From Bacteroidales bacterium (GTDB lineage Bacteria > Bacteroidota > Bacteroidia > Bacteroidales > UBA1556): a stretch of DNA of 42,006 bases. The stretch lies in NCBI GenBank assembly GCA_027064095.1, contig JAMOQI010000046.1, forward strand, positions 1-42,006, written 5' to 3'. The translations under genes were made by a program, and so were the position numbers. Numbering within the stretch: the first letter of the stretch is position 1; every line of letters starts with the position of its first letter. Of the stretch, positions 17,085 to 25,793 are shown piece by piece. The notes under the pieces were generated by a model. The model was not told where the DNA came from. It worked only from the letters and a program-made list of their open reading frames with translations, and made no database searches.

Positions 17085-18068
17085 AGCATTGGCAATATCT
17101 AAATAGCTAATTTCCTGCATGCATTTACAGTGTTCTCCATTTTGACAATCAGTACAATTAGGTTTATCAGTAACGAATACTTCTGTGTTTTTTCCAATTG
17201 GTGACCATCGTCCCGGATGCATTGGCCTTATAGGAGGGAAAATACCAATAGCTTTTATTCCTGTTGCAGCAGCTATATGTAGAGGTCCTGTGCTTGCTGC
17301 CACTAATGAATCTACAGAAGAAATAAAACTAATTAACTCCTTTAATGTCATCTTTCCACTAAGGTCAATTAAGTCATTATTTGCAAATAATAACTCCTTT
17401 CTAAATAACAAGCCTTCTTCCTCGGTGCCGGTCAAGAAGACTCTGCAATTATTCTTTATTAAATGTGAAATTAAAAGTTTAAAATTTTCCAATCCCCATT
17501 CTCTAGCGCTACCTTTTGATTTAGTATGAAGGATAATATTTTTTTTATCTTTTAATAATAAGCTTTTCCACTTTTCTGATAAAGGATGGATATTATCAAA
17601 TCCATAATATCGATTTAGTTTATTGAAGTTCTCTTCAAATTTAATATCTAAAGGATTTAGCAGCTTTATATTAAGTTCTGCTTCATGTAAATCGGAATTT
17701 TTACGAGAAAAAGATTCTAACTTATTGCAATACAGATAATGATAAGTGCGGTGAGAAGTTCCTATTCGGGTTTTGATATTTGCTTTTTTTGCAATTTTTG
17801 CAATTTTTTTATTTGGGAAAACATGAATAATAATATCAATATTTTCTTTTTTAAACATATTAATTTGTTTGTCAATTGAAATATTTTCTATTTCAGACCA
17901 ATTAATAAACTTATCAATATGCTTAGATGATAAAATTACATCTTTAGTGTAAGATTTTCCAAGAAATATAATTTTACTATCAGGATATTTTTCCTTAATA
18001 ATACCGGCCATAGGTAAGCTAAGTATAACATCTCCGATACTATCTGTTCTGCTTAAAAGGATATTCAT
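17070..18068 (-). CDS. Glycosyltransferase family 9 (heptosyltransferase-like)
   Basis: A 332-residue GT-B enzyme, a paralogue of the convergent neighbour. The start MNILLSRTDSIGDVILSLPMAG, the segment ILHTKSKGSAREWGLENFKLL and the C-terminal SVDSLVAASTGPLHIAAATG are typical of ADP-heptose:LPS heptosyltransferases. The C-terminal Cys cluster (CTDCQNGEHCKCMQE) parallels that of its neighbour. It should transfer a sugar to the lipid A core on the cytoplasmic face. Its ATG overlaps the GT2 stop by one base (TAATG), so the two are translationally coupled and probably act on the same glycan. Confidence 0.88.
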   Translation of the reverse strand: MNILLSRTDSIGDVILSLPMAGIIKEKYPDSKIIFLGKSYTKDVILSSKHIDKFINWSEIENISIDKQINMFKKENIDIIIHVFPNKKIAKIAKKANIKTRIGTSHRTYHYLYCNKLESFSRKNSDLHEAELNIKLLNPLDIKFEENFNKLNRYYGFDNIHPLSEKWKSLLLKDKKNIILHTKSKGSAREWGLENFKLLISHLIKNNCRVFLTGTEEEGLLFRKELLFANNDLIDLSGKMTLKELISFISSVDSLVAASTGPLHIAAATGIKAIGIFPPIRPMHPGRWSPIGKNTEVFVTDKPNCTDCQNGEHCKCMQEISYLDIANAILNN

Positions 18069-18829
18069 TATTTGGTTTTATTTTTTTGAAGTTCTACTAT
18101 TTTAATATATTTAGAGAATGTAGCCCAAGCGGACAGACTACAGATAATAAAACCATAATATCCATCAAGAAAACCGAGCTTAAAGAAATAATCTCTTATA
18201 AATTTCCAGATTGCCTTAATAGAAGCAATAAACCAGTTTGATTTTTTGTTTTTCTTGAATGCTTCATTGGCGCCAATAGTAGTAAAAGAGTTTATCTGTG
18301 CAAGATGTTGCTCTATACTATAATAAGAATAATGTAAAAGGTCTCCTTTAATATATTTTATTGTTGCATTCTTCTGCATTTCAATTTTATCGTGTGGATT
18401 GATTCCTGTCCATTTTCCCATATCCTTTTTGAAAAGCCTCAGTTTTTGGTCCGGATACCAACCGGAATGGCGAATCCACTTTCCCAGGTAATTTGTTAAT
18501 CTATTAAAATAATAAGCATCAGCCTCAGGCTCATTCATAACGTTATTAATTTCTTCAATTAAGATATTATCAGGTGCTTCATCGGCATCTAAGGCTAGAA
18601 CCCAATTATTGGAAGCTAAATCCAAAGCTCTGTTTTTTTGTTGTATATGACCATCAAAAGCATGTTGGTAAAACTTCACTCCGTTTTGTTGGCAAATTTG
18701 TTTGGTAGCATCAGTAGAAAAAGAATCAAGAACAATTATTTCATCGGCAATATCTGCAATAGATTTTATGCAACGAAGAATGTTTTTTTCTTCATTAAGA
18801 GTAATAATCACGACAGATATTTTATTCAT
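18068..18829 (-). CDS. Glycosyltransferase family 2 (WaaE/KdtX-like)
   Basis: A 253-residue GT-A enzyme. The N-terminus NKISVVIITLNEEKNILRCI, the loop ADEIIVLDSFSTDAT and the DxD-type motif LALDADEAP (about residues 85-93) define the family. The later part (YLGKWIRHSGWYPDQKLRLF, GINPHDKIEM, GDLLHYSY) matches the WaaE/KdtX beta-1,4-glucosyltransferase-like subgroup acting on LPS core. One hydrophobic segment near the C-terminus could tether it to the membrane. The ATG at 18829 is preferred over a longer frame start because the family begins there and the trkH stop is just five bases upstream. Coupled to the downstream GT9. Confidence 0.88.
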   Translation of the reverse strand: MNKISVVIITLNEEKNILRCIKSIADIADEIIVLDSFSTDATKQICQQNGVKFYQHAFDGHIQQKNRALDLASNNWVLALDADEAPDNILIEEINNVMNEPEADAYYFNRLTNYLGKWIRHSGWYPDQKLRLFKKDMGKWTGINPHDKIEMQKNATIKYIKGDLLHYSYYSIEQHLAQINSFTTIGANEAFKKNKKSNWFIASIKAIWKFIRDYFFKLGFLDGYYGFIICSLSAWATFSKYIKIVELQKNKTK

Positions 18830-18834
18830 AATCT

Positions 18835-20298
18835 TTATTTTTTCCAGAATCCCGGTGATAAAATTACAAGAACAGTAAATAGTTCTAAGCGGCCCAGCAT
18901 CATAAGAAACGATAATATCCACTTACCAATATCAGGAATTTGCGAAAAATTATCTACAGGACCTACATTTCCAATTCCGGGACCAATATTACCCAATGAA
19001 GATATAGTAGCTCCAATAGCAGTTTTAAAATCCAAACCTATTAGTGACATTAAAAACGAGCCAAGGCCAAATATTATTACATAGAATAGTGCAAAGGCCA
19101 TAACACTAAAGAGTATTTCATCTTTTACTGTACGTCCATTATATTTGGTTGTAATAAAAGCTCTTGGATGAACAAGTCTTTTTAGTTGTACTACTGCCGT
19201 TTTAAGTAATAACCAATGCCTCATCATCTTAATTCCACCACCTGTTGACCCGGCACTACCACCACTAAACATTAGAAGAAATAAAATAAACCACGCAAAA
19301 TTAGGCCATAATAAATAATTATCACTAACAAATCCGGTTGTGGTAACTATTGATACTACTTGAAATAATGAAGCTCTAAATGTATGTTCTATATTATCAA
19401 AGTTTTTCAATGAAATAGAAGCTGTTATGATTATTGTAGAAAATAATATTATAAAAGAATAAAATCTAAACTCTTCATTTTTAAATACTTTTTTCCATTT
19501 GGCATGAAATAAAAAGTAATGCAAAGAGAAGTTAACACCTGCTAAAAACATAAAGATAATAAGAACATATTGGATGTAAGGTCCAAAGGCTGCTGCACTA
19601 GCATTTTTGGTAGAAAAACCACCTGTTGCCATAGTGCCAAAAGAATGGCAAAGTGCATCAAAAAGGCTCATGTTTCCTAGCATTAGTAGTCCTGTTTGGA
19701 CAAATGTCAGGATGACATAAATAAACCATAATCTTTTGGCTGTTCCGGTAATTGTAGGATGAAGCTTATCGGTAGTGGGACCCGGAACTTCAGAAGCAAA
19801 AAGCTGTGTTCCTCCAACTCCAAGTAAAGGCATTATGGCTAGGGTGAGTACTATTATTCCCATACCTCCAATCCAATGTGTCATACTTCGCCAGAATAAA
19901 ACACCTTTTGAAACGGCTTCAATATCATTTAGCACAGAAGATCCTGTTGTGGTAAATCCCGACATTGTTTCGAAAAAAGCATCGGTAAAGGAAGTCATTG
20001 TGCCACTTAGCATATATGGTAATGTGCCAAATATAGATATTACTATCCATGCTAAACTTACTATTATATACGCTTCTCTTCTTCCAACTCTTTTTTTATT
20101 TTTTTTCCATACAGCAGTATAAAATATTGCTCCAACTCCAAAAGTGATGCCTGACGAAATTAATATTGCACTAATATCATTTGAGTTGTAATAAAAAGAA
20201 AAAGGTAATGAGAAAAGCATAAAAACACCTTCAACCATTATTAAAGCACTTAAGGCTCTTATAATTTCACGAAAATTTATTTCTTTATTACCTAACAT
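18835..20298 (-). CDS. trkH: Trk system potassium uptake protein TrkH
   Basis: The channel-like membrane subunit of the Trk/Ktr potassium uptake system, 487 residues with about ten hydrophobic helices. The four pore-loop filters are visible in order: TTGSSVLND, TGGFSTKN, TTGFVSDN and SSLGNIGPGIG, each holding the conserved filter glycine. SGGSAGSTGGGIKMMRHWLL is also typical of the family. It starts six bases after the trkA stop, so the two subunits are co-expressed, and GT2 follows five bases downstream. Confidence 0.96.
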   Translation of the reverse strand: MLGNKEINFREIIRALSALIMVEGVFMLFSLPFSFYYNSNDISAILISSGITFGVGAIFYTAVWKKNKKRVGRREAYIIVSLAWIVISIFGTLPYMLSGTMTSFTDAFFETMSGFTTTGSSVLNDIEAVSKGVLFWRSMTHWIGGMGIIVLTLAIMPLLGVGGTQLFASEVPGPTTDKLHPTITGTAKRLWFIYVILTFVQTGLLMLGNMSLFDALCHSFGTMATGGFSTKNASAAAFGPYIQYVLIIFMFLAGVNFSLHYFLFHAKWKKVFKNEEFRFYSFIILFSTIIITASISLKNFDNIEHTFRASLFQVVSIVTTTGFVSDNYLLWPNFAWFILFLLMFSGGSAGSTGGGIKMMRHWLLLKTAVVQLKRLVHPRAFITTKYNGRTVKDEILFSVMAFALFYVIIFGLGSFLMSLIGLDFKTAIGATISSLGNIGPGIGNVGPVDNFSQIPDIGKWILSFLMMLGRLELFTVLVILSPGFWKK

Positions 20299-20304
20299 AA
20301 TGCA

Positions 20305-21645
20305 CTAATTAAATAGCTTACTTACACTCTTAATACAAGTAGGAAGGCTGAAAACAACAACTTTATCACCTTCTTGAATATGTGTATTGCCATCAGCTAT
20401 AATTGCAACCTGATCTCTTAAAACACCTCCTATAATGGCGTTTTCAGGGATTTTTAATTTGCTAATTTTATTTTTGGTAATATAGGAATTTTTACGCGCT
20501 ACAAGTTCCACTACATCAGCATCAACACTACTTAGTACTTTAATGGCTTCGACTTTAGCATTTAGTGTGAAATTTTCTATATAACTTGCTGCAATAAGTT
20601 TTTTGTTTATAATTGTATCTATACCAATGTTTTGTGCAATATCAATAAAATCAATATTGTCAATTAAGGCTATTGTTCTATTTACACCATATCTCTTTGC
20701 TAATAGGCTCGTAAGTATATTAGTTTCAGAATCTCTTGTTACTGAAATAAATGCATCCATTGATGAAATATTTTCGTCTTCAAGAAGAGTTAAATCTCTT
20801 GAATCACCATTTATTATCAAAGTATCGCTAAGAACATCACTAAGTTCATAACACCTTTCTTTATTAATCTCAAGGAGTTTAACGTTAAGTTCTTTTTCAA
20901 GGTTAAGGGCAACATTTCGTCCTATTCTACCGCCTCCAACAATAATAATATTTTTTAATACCTCTTTTTGACGCCCACCCATTTTCATAATTTGGTCTAT
21001 TCCTTCAGGCTTAGTAATAATATATGCAATATCTCCTAGTAAGAAACGTGTTTCTCCTTTAGGGATAAAGGTTTTACCTTTTCTATGCACAGCAACAGCT
21101 CTAAAAGCCAGAGTGCCATTTTCATCAGCAATTTCTCTAAGAGATTTATTTATTATTAGAGCTCTCTGATCTAATTTAATACTAAATAATGAAAGTCTAC
21201 CTTCTGAAAAATCAAATACTTCGTCTGCAGCAGTTTGTTTTATTAACTTGATAATCTCTTTTGCAGCAATAGCTTCGGGGCTTACTAGGTTGTCAATTCC
21301 AAGTTCTCGAAATATTTTTTTATTTTCTTTTTTTAAGTTTTCAATATTCGAAACCCTGGCAATGCAATGCTTAGCGCCTAATTTTTTAGCAAGAATACAT
21401 GCTACAATATTTGCATCTTCTATATGCATTATAGAAACAAAAAGGTCAGCTTTATCTATCCTTGCATTTTTTAAATCGGGAATATTAGTAGCATCACCCA
21501 TGATTGCTAATATATCAGCATGGTTGTCAATATCTTCAAGAACCTCTTCATTGTTGTTTATAAAAGTTATATTATGATCTTCTCCAGATAGTAATGAGGC
21601 TAAATGTAAACCCATTTCACCATCACCGGCAATGATAATATTCAT
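20305..21645 (-). CDS. trkA: Trk system potassium transporter regulatory subunit TrkA
   Basis: The cytoplasmic nucleotide-binding gating subunit for TrkH. The 446 residues hold two RCK units, each a Rossmann fold plus TrkA-C domain: the first glycine motif is IIAGDGEMGLHLA (3-15) and the second is IIIVGGGRIGRNVA (around 234-247), each followed by an acidic residue-bearing region and a TrkA-C domain. This is the standard duplicated architecture binding NAD(H) or ATP/ADP. It is followed by trkH after six bases and preceded by trpS with a 32-base gap, so the operon may start at trpS. Confidence 0.95.
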   Translation of the reverse strand: MNIIIAGDGEMGLHLASLLSGEDHNITFINNNEEVLEDIDNHADILAIMGDATNIPDLKNARIDKADLFVSIMHIEDANIVACILAKKLGAKHCIARVSNIENLKKENKKIFRELGIDNLVSPEAIAAKEIIKLIKQTAADEVFDFSEGRLSLFSIKLDQRALIINKSLREIADENGTLAFRAVAVHRKGKTFIPKGETRFLLGDIAYIITKPEGIDQIMKMGGRQKEVLKNIIIVGGGRIGRNVALNLEKELNVKLLEINKERCYELSDVLSDTLIINGDSRDLTLLEDENISSMDAFISVTRDSETNILTSLLAKRYGVNRTIALIDNIDFIDIAQNIGIDTIINKKLIAASYIENFTLNAKVEAIKVLSSVDADVVELVARKNSYITKNKISKLKIPENAIIGGVLRDQVAIIADGNTHIQEGDKVVVFSLPTCIKSVSKLFN

Positions 21646-21677
21646 AGTTTATGAATTTAAGTGATAATATATAAATT

Positions 21678-22673
21678 TTAGAATTTTCTAAAACCTATTA
21701 ACTCTCTAACCTCTTTAATTGTTTTTGATGCGCTTTCGCGAGCTTTTTCAGAACCTATTTTTACTACTTTTCTCAGATATTCATCATTTGCATTTATTTC
21801 TGCAATTCTCTCACGTATAGGAGTTGTAAAAATATTAATATCCTCTGCAAGTTGTTTTTTGAAATCTCCATATCTTATTTGACAATTATTATACAAATCA
21901 TCAAAATGCTTTAGTGTATCTTCAGAGGAAACTATTTTCATAAGATTAAATAGGTTTTGAATAGCTTCAGGTTTTTCTTGATTCATTTCTGTTGGCCCTG
22001 AATCTGTAACTGCTCTCATTACTTTCTTACGAAGAGATTTTTCATCTTCTCGAAGATAAATTGCATTGGCAGCACCTTCTGATTTACCCATTTTCCCGCT
22101 ACCATCAAGACCAGGGACTTTTACTAATTCTTCACCAAAGTTAAAAGCCGAAGGGATAGGGAAGAACTCGTTGTGATACATATTATTAAAACGGCGTGCA
22201 AATGTACGCATCATTTCCAGGTTTTGTTCTTGATCTTTACCTACAGGTACTTTTGTGGCTTTGTGAATAATTACATCTGCAGCCATTAGAGTAGGGTAGG
22301 TTAATAGTCCTGCATTTACATTATTAGGTTGTTTACGCACCTTATCTTTGAATGATGTCACACGCTGTAATTCTCCAACATATGCATTCATGTTCAGAAG
22401 TAAATAAAGCTCAGTTATCTCTGGTACATCACTTTGAATATATAATGTAGATTTTTCAGGGTCTAATCCTGCAGCTAAATACTCTACTAATACATCACGT
22501 ACGTTACCATGTAAGTCATCGGGAGTAGGATGAGTAGTTAAAGAATGATAGTCTGCAATAAAAAAATAACACTGGTGCGACTCTTGCATTTTTACAAAGT
22601 TCTTTACAGCACCAAAATAATTCCCAAGGTGTAGATTTCCTGTGGGTCTGATTCCACTTACAACAATTTCCAT
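21678..22673 (-). CDS. trpS: Tryptophanyl-tRNA synthetase
   Basis: A class I aminoacyl-tRNA synthetase of 331 residues charging tRNA-Trp. The HIGH signature appears as HLGN within SGIRPTGNLHLGNYFGAV (residues 6-23), and KMSKS as KMGKS in GLDGSGKMGKSEGAAN. The length and C-terminal (REVRELIGF) are normal for bacterial TrpRS. The ATG at 22673 gives the standard start. The box TATTTTTG ends four bases upstream of it, which suggests a leaderless or near-leaderless transcript. It leads the probable operon trpS-trkA-trkH-GT2-GT9. Confidence 0.96.
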   Translation of the reverse strand: MEIVVSGIRPTGNLHLGNYFGAVKNFVKMQESHQCYFFIADYHSLTTHPTPDDLHGNVRDVLVEYLAAGLDPEKSTLYIQSDVPEITELYLLLNMNAYVGELQRVTSFKDKVRKQPNNVNAGLLTYPTLMAADVIIHKATKVPVGKDQEQNLEMMRTFARRFNNMYHNEFFPIPSAFNFGEELVKVPGLDGSGKMGKSEGAANAIYLREDEKSLRKKVMRAVTDSGPTEMNQEKPEAIQNLFNLMKIVSSEDTLKHFDDLYNNCQIRYGDFKKQLAEDINIFTTPIRERIAEINANDEYLRKVVKIGSEKARESASKTIKEVRELIGFRKF

Positions 22674-22677
22674 ATTG

Positions 22678-22685
22678 CAAAAATA
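22678..22685 (-). promoter_or_regulatory. -7 box next to the trpS start codon
   Basis: TATTTTTG on the minus strand, with four bases (CAAT) before the ATG. This is the same placement as at tatD. The -33 region is not clear. Confidence 0.4.
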
Positions 22686-22852
22686 AAAAACTATTTTACA
22701 CTATTTTGTTTTTTATATGTATAAAGTAAATTATTTATTAACTTTAGCTCGATATAAGCTTTGCCCACCTGTTTTATTTTTCTTGATATCTATAAGAATG
22801 GAGGACTGGGGGAGTTAATGTTTTATAAATTATTTATATATGGTTGTACAAC

Positions 22853-24268
22853 CTATACTTTTAATTTTTCTCCTTCTGATTTAGCTATAATGACAGCACC
22901 ACAAGTGTCACTCCATACATTAACAGAAGTTCTAAACATATCAAGGATTCTATCCACTGCTAAAATAAGGCCTACACCTTCAAGTGGTAAACCGACAGCA
23001 GTAAGTACAACAGTAAGCATGACCATTCCGGCCATAGGTATTGCTGCGGCTCCGATAGATGCTAATAATGCTGTAACTACCATTATTATTTGTTGAACAA
23101 TAGTCATATCATGGCCATAAACCTGAGCAATAAACATAGCTGCAACCAATTCGTAAAGCGCCGTTCCGTCCATGTTTATTGTGGCCCCTAAGGGCAAAGT
23201 GAAACTTGATATTTTGTTTGATACACCGTCATTTTTTTCTACTGCATTCATTGTTAAAGGAAGCGTTGCTCCTGAAGAACTAGTGGAGAAAGCTGTTAGA
23301 AGAGGTGTTGTAACCGATTTAAAATGTTTAATAGGATTTGCTTTCCCTAATATTCTGGTTAGGATAGGAAGTGTGATAAAAGCATGAACTGTCAAAGCAA
23401 TTAAAACGGTACCCATGTATAAGCCCATACTTGAAACTAATCCTAATAAATCATCTTGATCGGCAATTTGTTTAGCTACAATTCCGAATATGCCTAATGG
23501 TGTAAAACGGATTACCCACATAGTAATTTTCATCATCAAATCAAAAAAAGCATTAAAGAAATCGGTGAGAATAATACGAGGTTTATCTCCAATTTTATTA
23601 ATGAAAAATCCTAATAATATTGCAAAGAAAATTATTGGTAGCATATTGCCTTTTGCCATTACACTAAATATGTTTACAGGGATTATCTCCATTAAAGTTT
23701 GTCCTATGCTATCAGCGCTATTTGCCAAATGAGGTAAATTAGAGATATCGCCAATATCAGGAGTCATGCCAATACCGGGCTTGATAATGTTCACAAAAAA
23801 TAAGCCTGTTACAATTGCTAATGTGCTTGTGAGTAGGTAATATCCCAATGTTTTGAATCCCAGCCTGCCGAGATTATCACCGCCTCCAAGGTTAGCAACA
23901 CCACTAATTAAAGAAGAAAAAACCAGAGGTATAATAAGCATTTTGAGTGCCCTGAGAAAAAGAACACCTAGCCACGAAATCCAGTCAATAGGAGTATTAT
24001 CGTAGGCGGATTTTATTATTATAGAACCATATTTTGAAAAGTCAATATTTGTTTTAAGACTAATATCTGCTTTTAATTCAGCTTTAGTTTTATATACGTT
24101 GTTTTGTAATGGCTTAAGTTCAGATATTATTTCGGAGGATATATTTGCTTTTTTAAGATATGTTAAGGAATCATTGCTAATAATATAGTTTGTGTTGAAT
24201 ACGACTCCATAGATTATTGATAATATCAGTGCAAATAATATTTGCCAATGTAATGCAATTTTTTTCAC
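22853..24268 (-). CDS. Dicarboxylate/amino acid:cation symporter (DAACS/GltP family)
   Basis: A 471-residue inner-membrane secondary transporter of the glutamate/aspartate/dicarboxylate:proton or sodium symporter family. The serine-rich re-entrant loop AFSTSSSGATLPLTM and the substrate-site motif NMDGTALYE are both present, as are VDRILDMFRTSVNVWSD and its Asp/Arg pair in the last helix. The first helix is followed by a polar stretch of about 65 residues (residues 30-95), longer than in E. coli GltP, that should face the periplasm. Substrate (glutamate, aspartate, succinate or fumarate) cannot be settled. It stands alone. Confidence 0.92.
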   Translation of the reverse strand: MKKIALHWQILFALILSIIYGVVFNTNYIISNDSLTYLKKANISSEIISELKPLQNNVYKTKAELKADISLKTNIDFSKYGSIIIKSAYDNTPIDWISWLGVLFLRALKMLIIPLVFSSLISGVANLGGGDNLGRLGFKTLGYYLLTSTLAIVTGLFFVNIIKPGIGMTPDIGDISNLPHLANSADSIGQTLMEIIPVNIFSVMAKGNMLPIIFFAILLGFFINKIGDKPRIILTDFFNAFFDLMMKITMWVIRFTPLGIFGIVAKQIADQDDLLGLVSSMGLYMGTVLIALTVHAFITLPILTRILGKANPIKHFKSVTTPLLTAFSTSSSGATLPLTMNAVEKNDGVSNKISSFTLPLGATINMDGTALYELVAAMFIAQVYGHDMTIVQQIIMVVTALLASIGAAAIPMAGMVMLTVVLTAVGLPLEGVGLILAVDRILDMFRTSVNVWSDTCGAVIIAKSEGEKLKV

Positions 24269-24581
24269 AGTATTAAAATTTAATGTTTACAGTGATTTTA
24301 ATAAAAATAAACAATAATTATAGAATATCGTGTTAGTGATAAAAATAAAAGTCTATAATTTAATTTTAGGAATATATTCTCGTCACTAATGAAAATTTTA
24401 AGAACTATTGTTTAACCTATTTTAAACATAATAGACTTATGCATAAAAATATGAACTGTAAAAGTATTATTTTTTAGCGTTGACCAAAGAAATATTTATA
24501 TGAATAATGAAAAAGAATTTCAAACTAGCGATATTACACCCTAAATCTGAAAGAATCTTTTTCCTAGAGTGTTTAACAGTA

Positions 24582-24595
24582 TATCATTGTTGATA
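24582..24595. promoter_or_regulatory. Possible operator dyad upstream of pta
   Basis: TATCA-TTGT-TGATA is a perfect inverted repeat with a four-base spacer, 148 bases upstream of the pta -33 element. The size fits a dimeric regulator site, but such short dyads are frequent by chance in AT-rich DNA. Confidence 0.25.
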
Positions 24596-24729
24596 AAACT
24601 CACGTTCAGTTTTTTGTTGTGTTTGCTAAAATTAATGTATATTTTAGTTTTTTCGTAATAAAATAGTTTTGTGGATATAAGGTTATATGTTATTTATCAA
24701 TTTATATAGTAATTTTTTATAAGTAATAT

Positions 24730-24761
24730 TTTAGCAATGCCATTAAATAGATATACTTTTG
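24730..24761 (+). promoter_or_regulatory. Promoter of the pta-HAD-ackA operon
   Basis: TTTA (24730-24733), 20 bases, then TACTTTTG (24754-24761) match the Bacteroidota consensus. A start near 24768 gives a leader of about 24 bases to the pta ATG at 24792. Confidence 0.6.
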
Positions 24762-24791
24762 CACTTAAACAAAATAACAAATATTTGACAT

Positions 24792-25787
24792 ATGAGTTTA
24801 ATAGAAAATATAAAAGCTTCAGCACGAATGAACCCTAAAACCATTGTGTTACCAGAGGGGGAAGCTGATAGAACATTAAGGGCCGCAGATATAATATTAG
24901 AGCAGGGATTAGCGAAACTTATTCTAATAGGCGATCAAAAAGTTATAAACGCAAATGCAAAACAATGGGGTTTAGCAAACATTGAAAAGGCAGAAATATA
25001 TAATCCGCTATCAGATCCACGTAGGAACGAAATGGTTGATTTACTTTATAATATCCGCAAGGGACGAGGTATGACAAAAGCGGAAGCCGAGGAATTATGC
25101 AATCAGCCATTATATCTAGGTCCATTGCTTATTAAATCAGGTTATGCTGATGGAGAAGTTAGTGGAGCAGAGCATCCAACAGGAGATGTATTGCGACCAG
25201 CTTTTCAGATTATAAAAACAGCTCCGGGTAGTACTGTTGTTTCCGGAGCTTTTATTATGGTTGTTAAAGAAAAGAAATATGGCGAAGACGGAATAATGAT
25301 TTTTGCAGATTGTGCTGTAAACCCAAATCCAAATGCGAAGCAGCTTGCAGAGATAGCTGTGGCATCAGCATGTACTGCTCGTTCTATCGCAAAAATAGAG
25401 CCTAAGGTAGCAATGTTAAGTTTCAGTACTAAAGGAAGTGGAGCTCATGAGGATGTTAATAAGGTAGTGGAGGCAACAGCAATAGCAAATGAGTTACGTC
25501 CTGATTTGGCGATTGATGGTGAATTGCAAGCAGATGCTGCAATAGTAGAAGCAATAGGAAGTAAAAAAGCTCCAAATAGTAAAATCGCAGGTAGTGCTAA
25601 TGTGCTTGTATTCCCAACATTGGATGCTGGTAATATTGCTTATAAACTGGTGCAAAGACTTGCCGGTGCTGAAGCAATTGGGCCAGTTTTACAGGGTATG
25701 GCTGCTCCAATTAATGATTTGTCCAGAGGTTGCTCAGTGGATGATATAGTAAACCTGGTTGCAATAACTTCGAATCAAGTAAAATAA
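24792..25787 (+). CDS. pta: Phosphate acetyltransferase
   Basis: Interconverts acetyl-CoA and acetyl phosphate, feeding acetate kinase. The 331-residue protein is the short single-domain form without the N-terminal DRTGG regulatory part of E. coli Pta. Family motifs include VLPEGEADRTLRAADI, GLVxGAEHPTGDVLRPAFQ-like SGAEHPTGDVLRPAFQIIK, MLSFSTKGSGAH and DGELQADAAIV, followed by ANVLVFPTLDAGNIAYKLVQ. It is the first gene of a three-gene operon, with the next gene six bases away and ackA third. Confidence 0.97.
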   Translation: MSLIENIKASARMNPKTIVLPEGEADRTLRAADIILEQGLAKLILIGDQKVINANAKQWGLANIEKAEIYNPLSDPRRNEMVDLLYNIRKGRGMTKAEAEELCNQPLYLGPLLIKSGYADGEVSGAEHPTGDVLRPAFQIIKTAPGSTVVSGAFIMVVKEKKYGEDGIMIFADCAVNPNPNAKQLAEIAVASACTARSIAKIEPKVAMLSFSTKGSGAHEDVNKVVEATAIANELRPDLAIDGELQADAAIVEAIGSKKAPNSKIAGSANVLVFPTLDAGNIAYKLVQRLAGAEAIGPVLQGMAAPINDLSRGCSVDDIVNLVAITSNQVK

Positions 25788-25793
25788 TATATA

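Larger units (their letters stand above)
24269..24791. other. Intergenic region between the divergent symporter and pta genes
   Basis: A 523-base AT-rich stretch with no convincing gene. It contains TTAGTGA/TCACTAA arms (24333-24339 and 24383-24389), an imperfect hairpin starting ACACCCTA and ending TAGAGTGT (24536-24572), a dyad TATCA-N4-TGATA (24582-24595) and the pta promoter (24730-24761). No homology to a known riboswitch was recognised. Confidence 0.5.

Noticed and set aside
18830-18922. Extra 31 N-terminal residues for the GT2 protein
   Set aside because: This part overlaps the trkH coding end, does not match the GT2 family, and an ATG with the family start lies at 18829.
18638-19084. 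Plus-strand open frame of about 148 codons across GT2 and trkH
   Set aside because: It is antisense to two well-supported genes, and its composition mirrors their codons rather than any known protein.
22842-22853. Palindrome GGTTGTACAACC at the end of the symporter gene as a terminator
   Set aside because: It has no loop and no T-run on the minus strand; a 12-base palindrome can arise by chance.
24500-24541. A 13-codon ORF (MNNEKEFQTSDIT...) upstream of pta as a leader peptide
   Set aside because: No run of regulatory codons, no attenuator hairpin with a T-run behind it, and it is over 200 bases from pta, upstream of the likely promoter.
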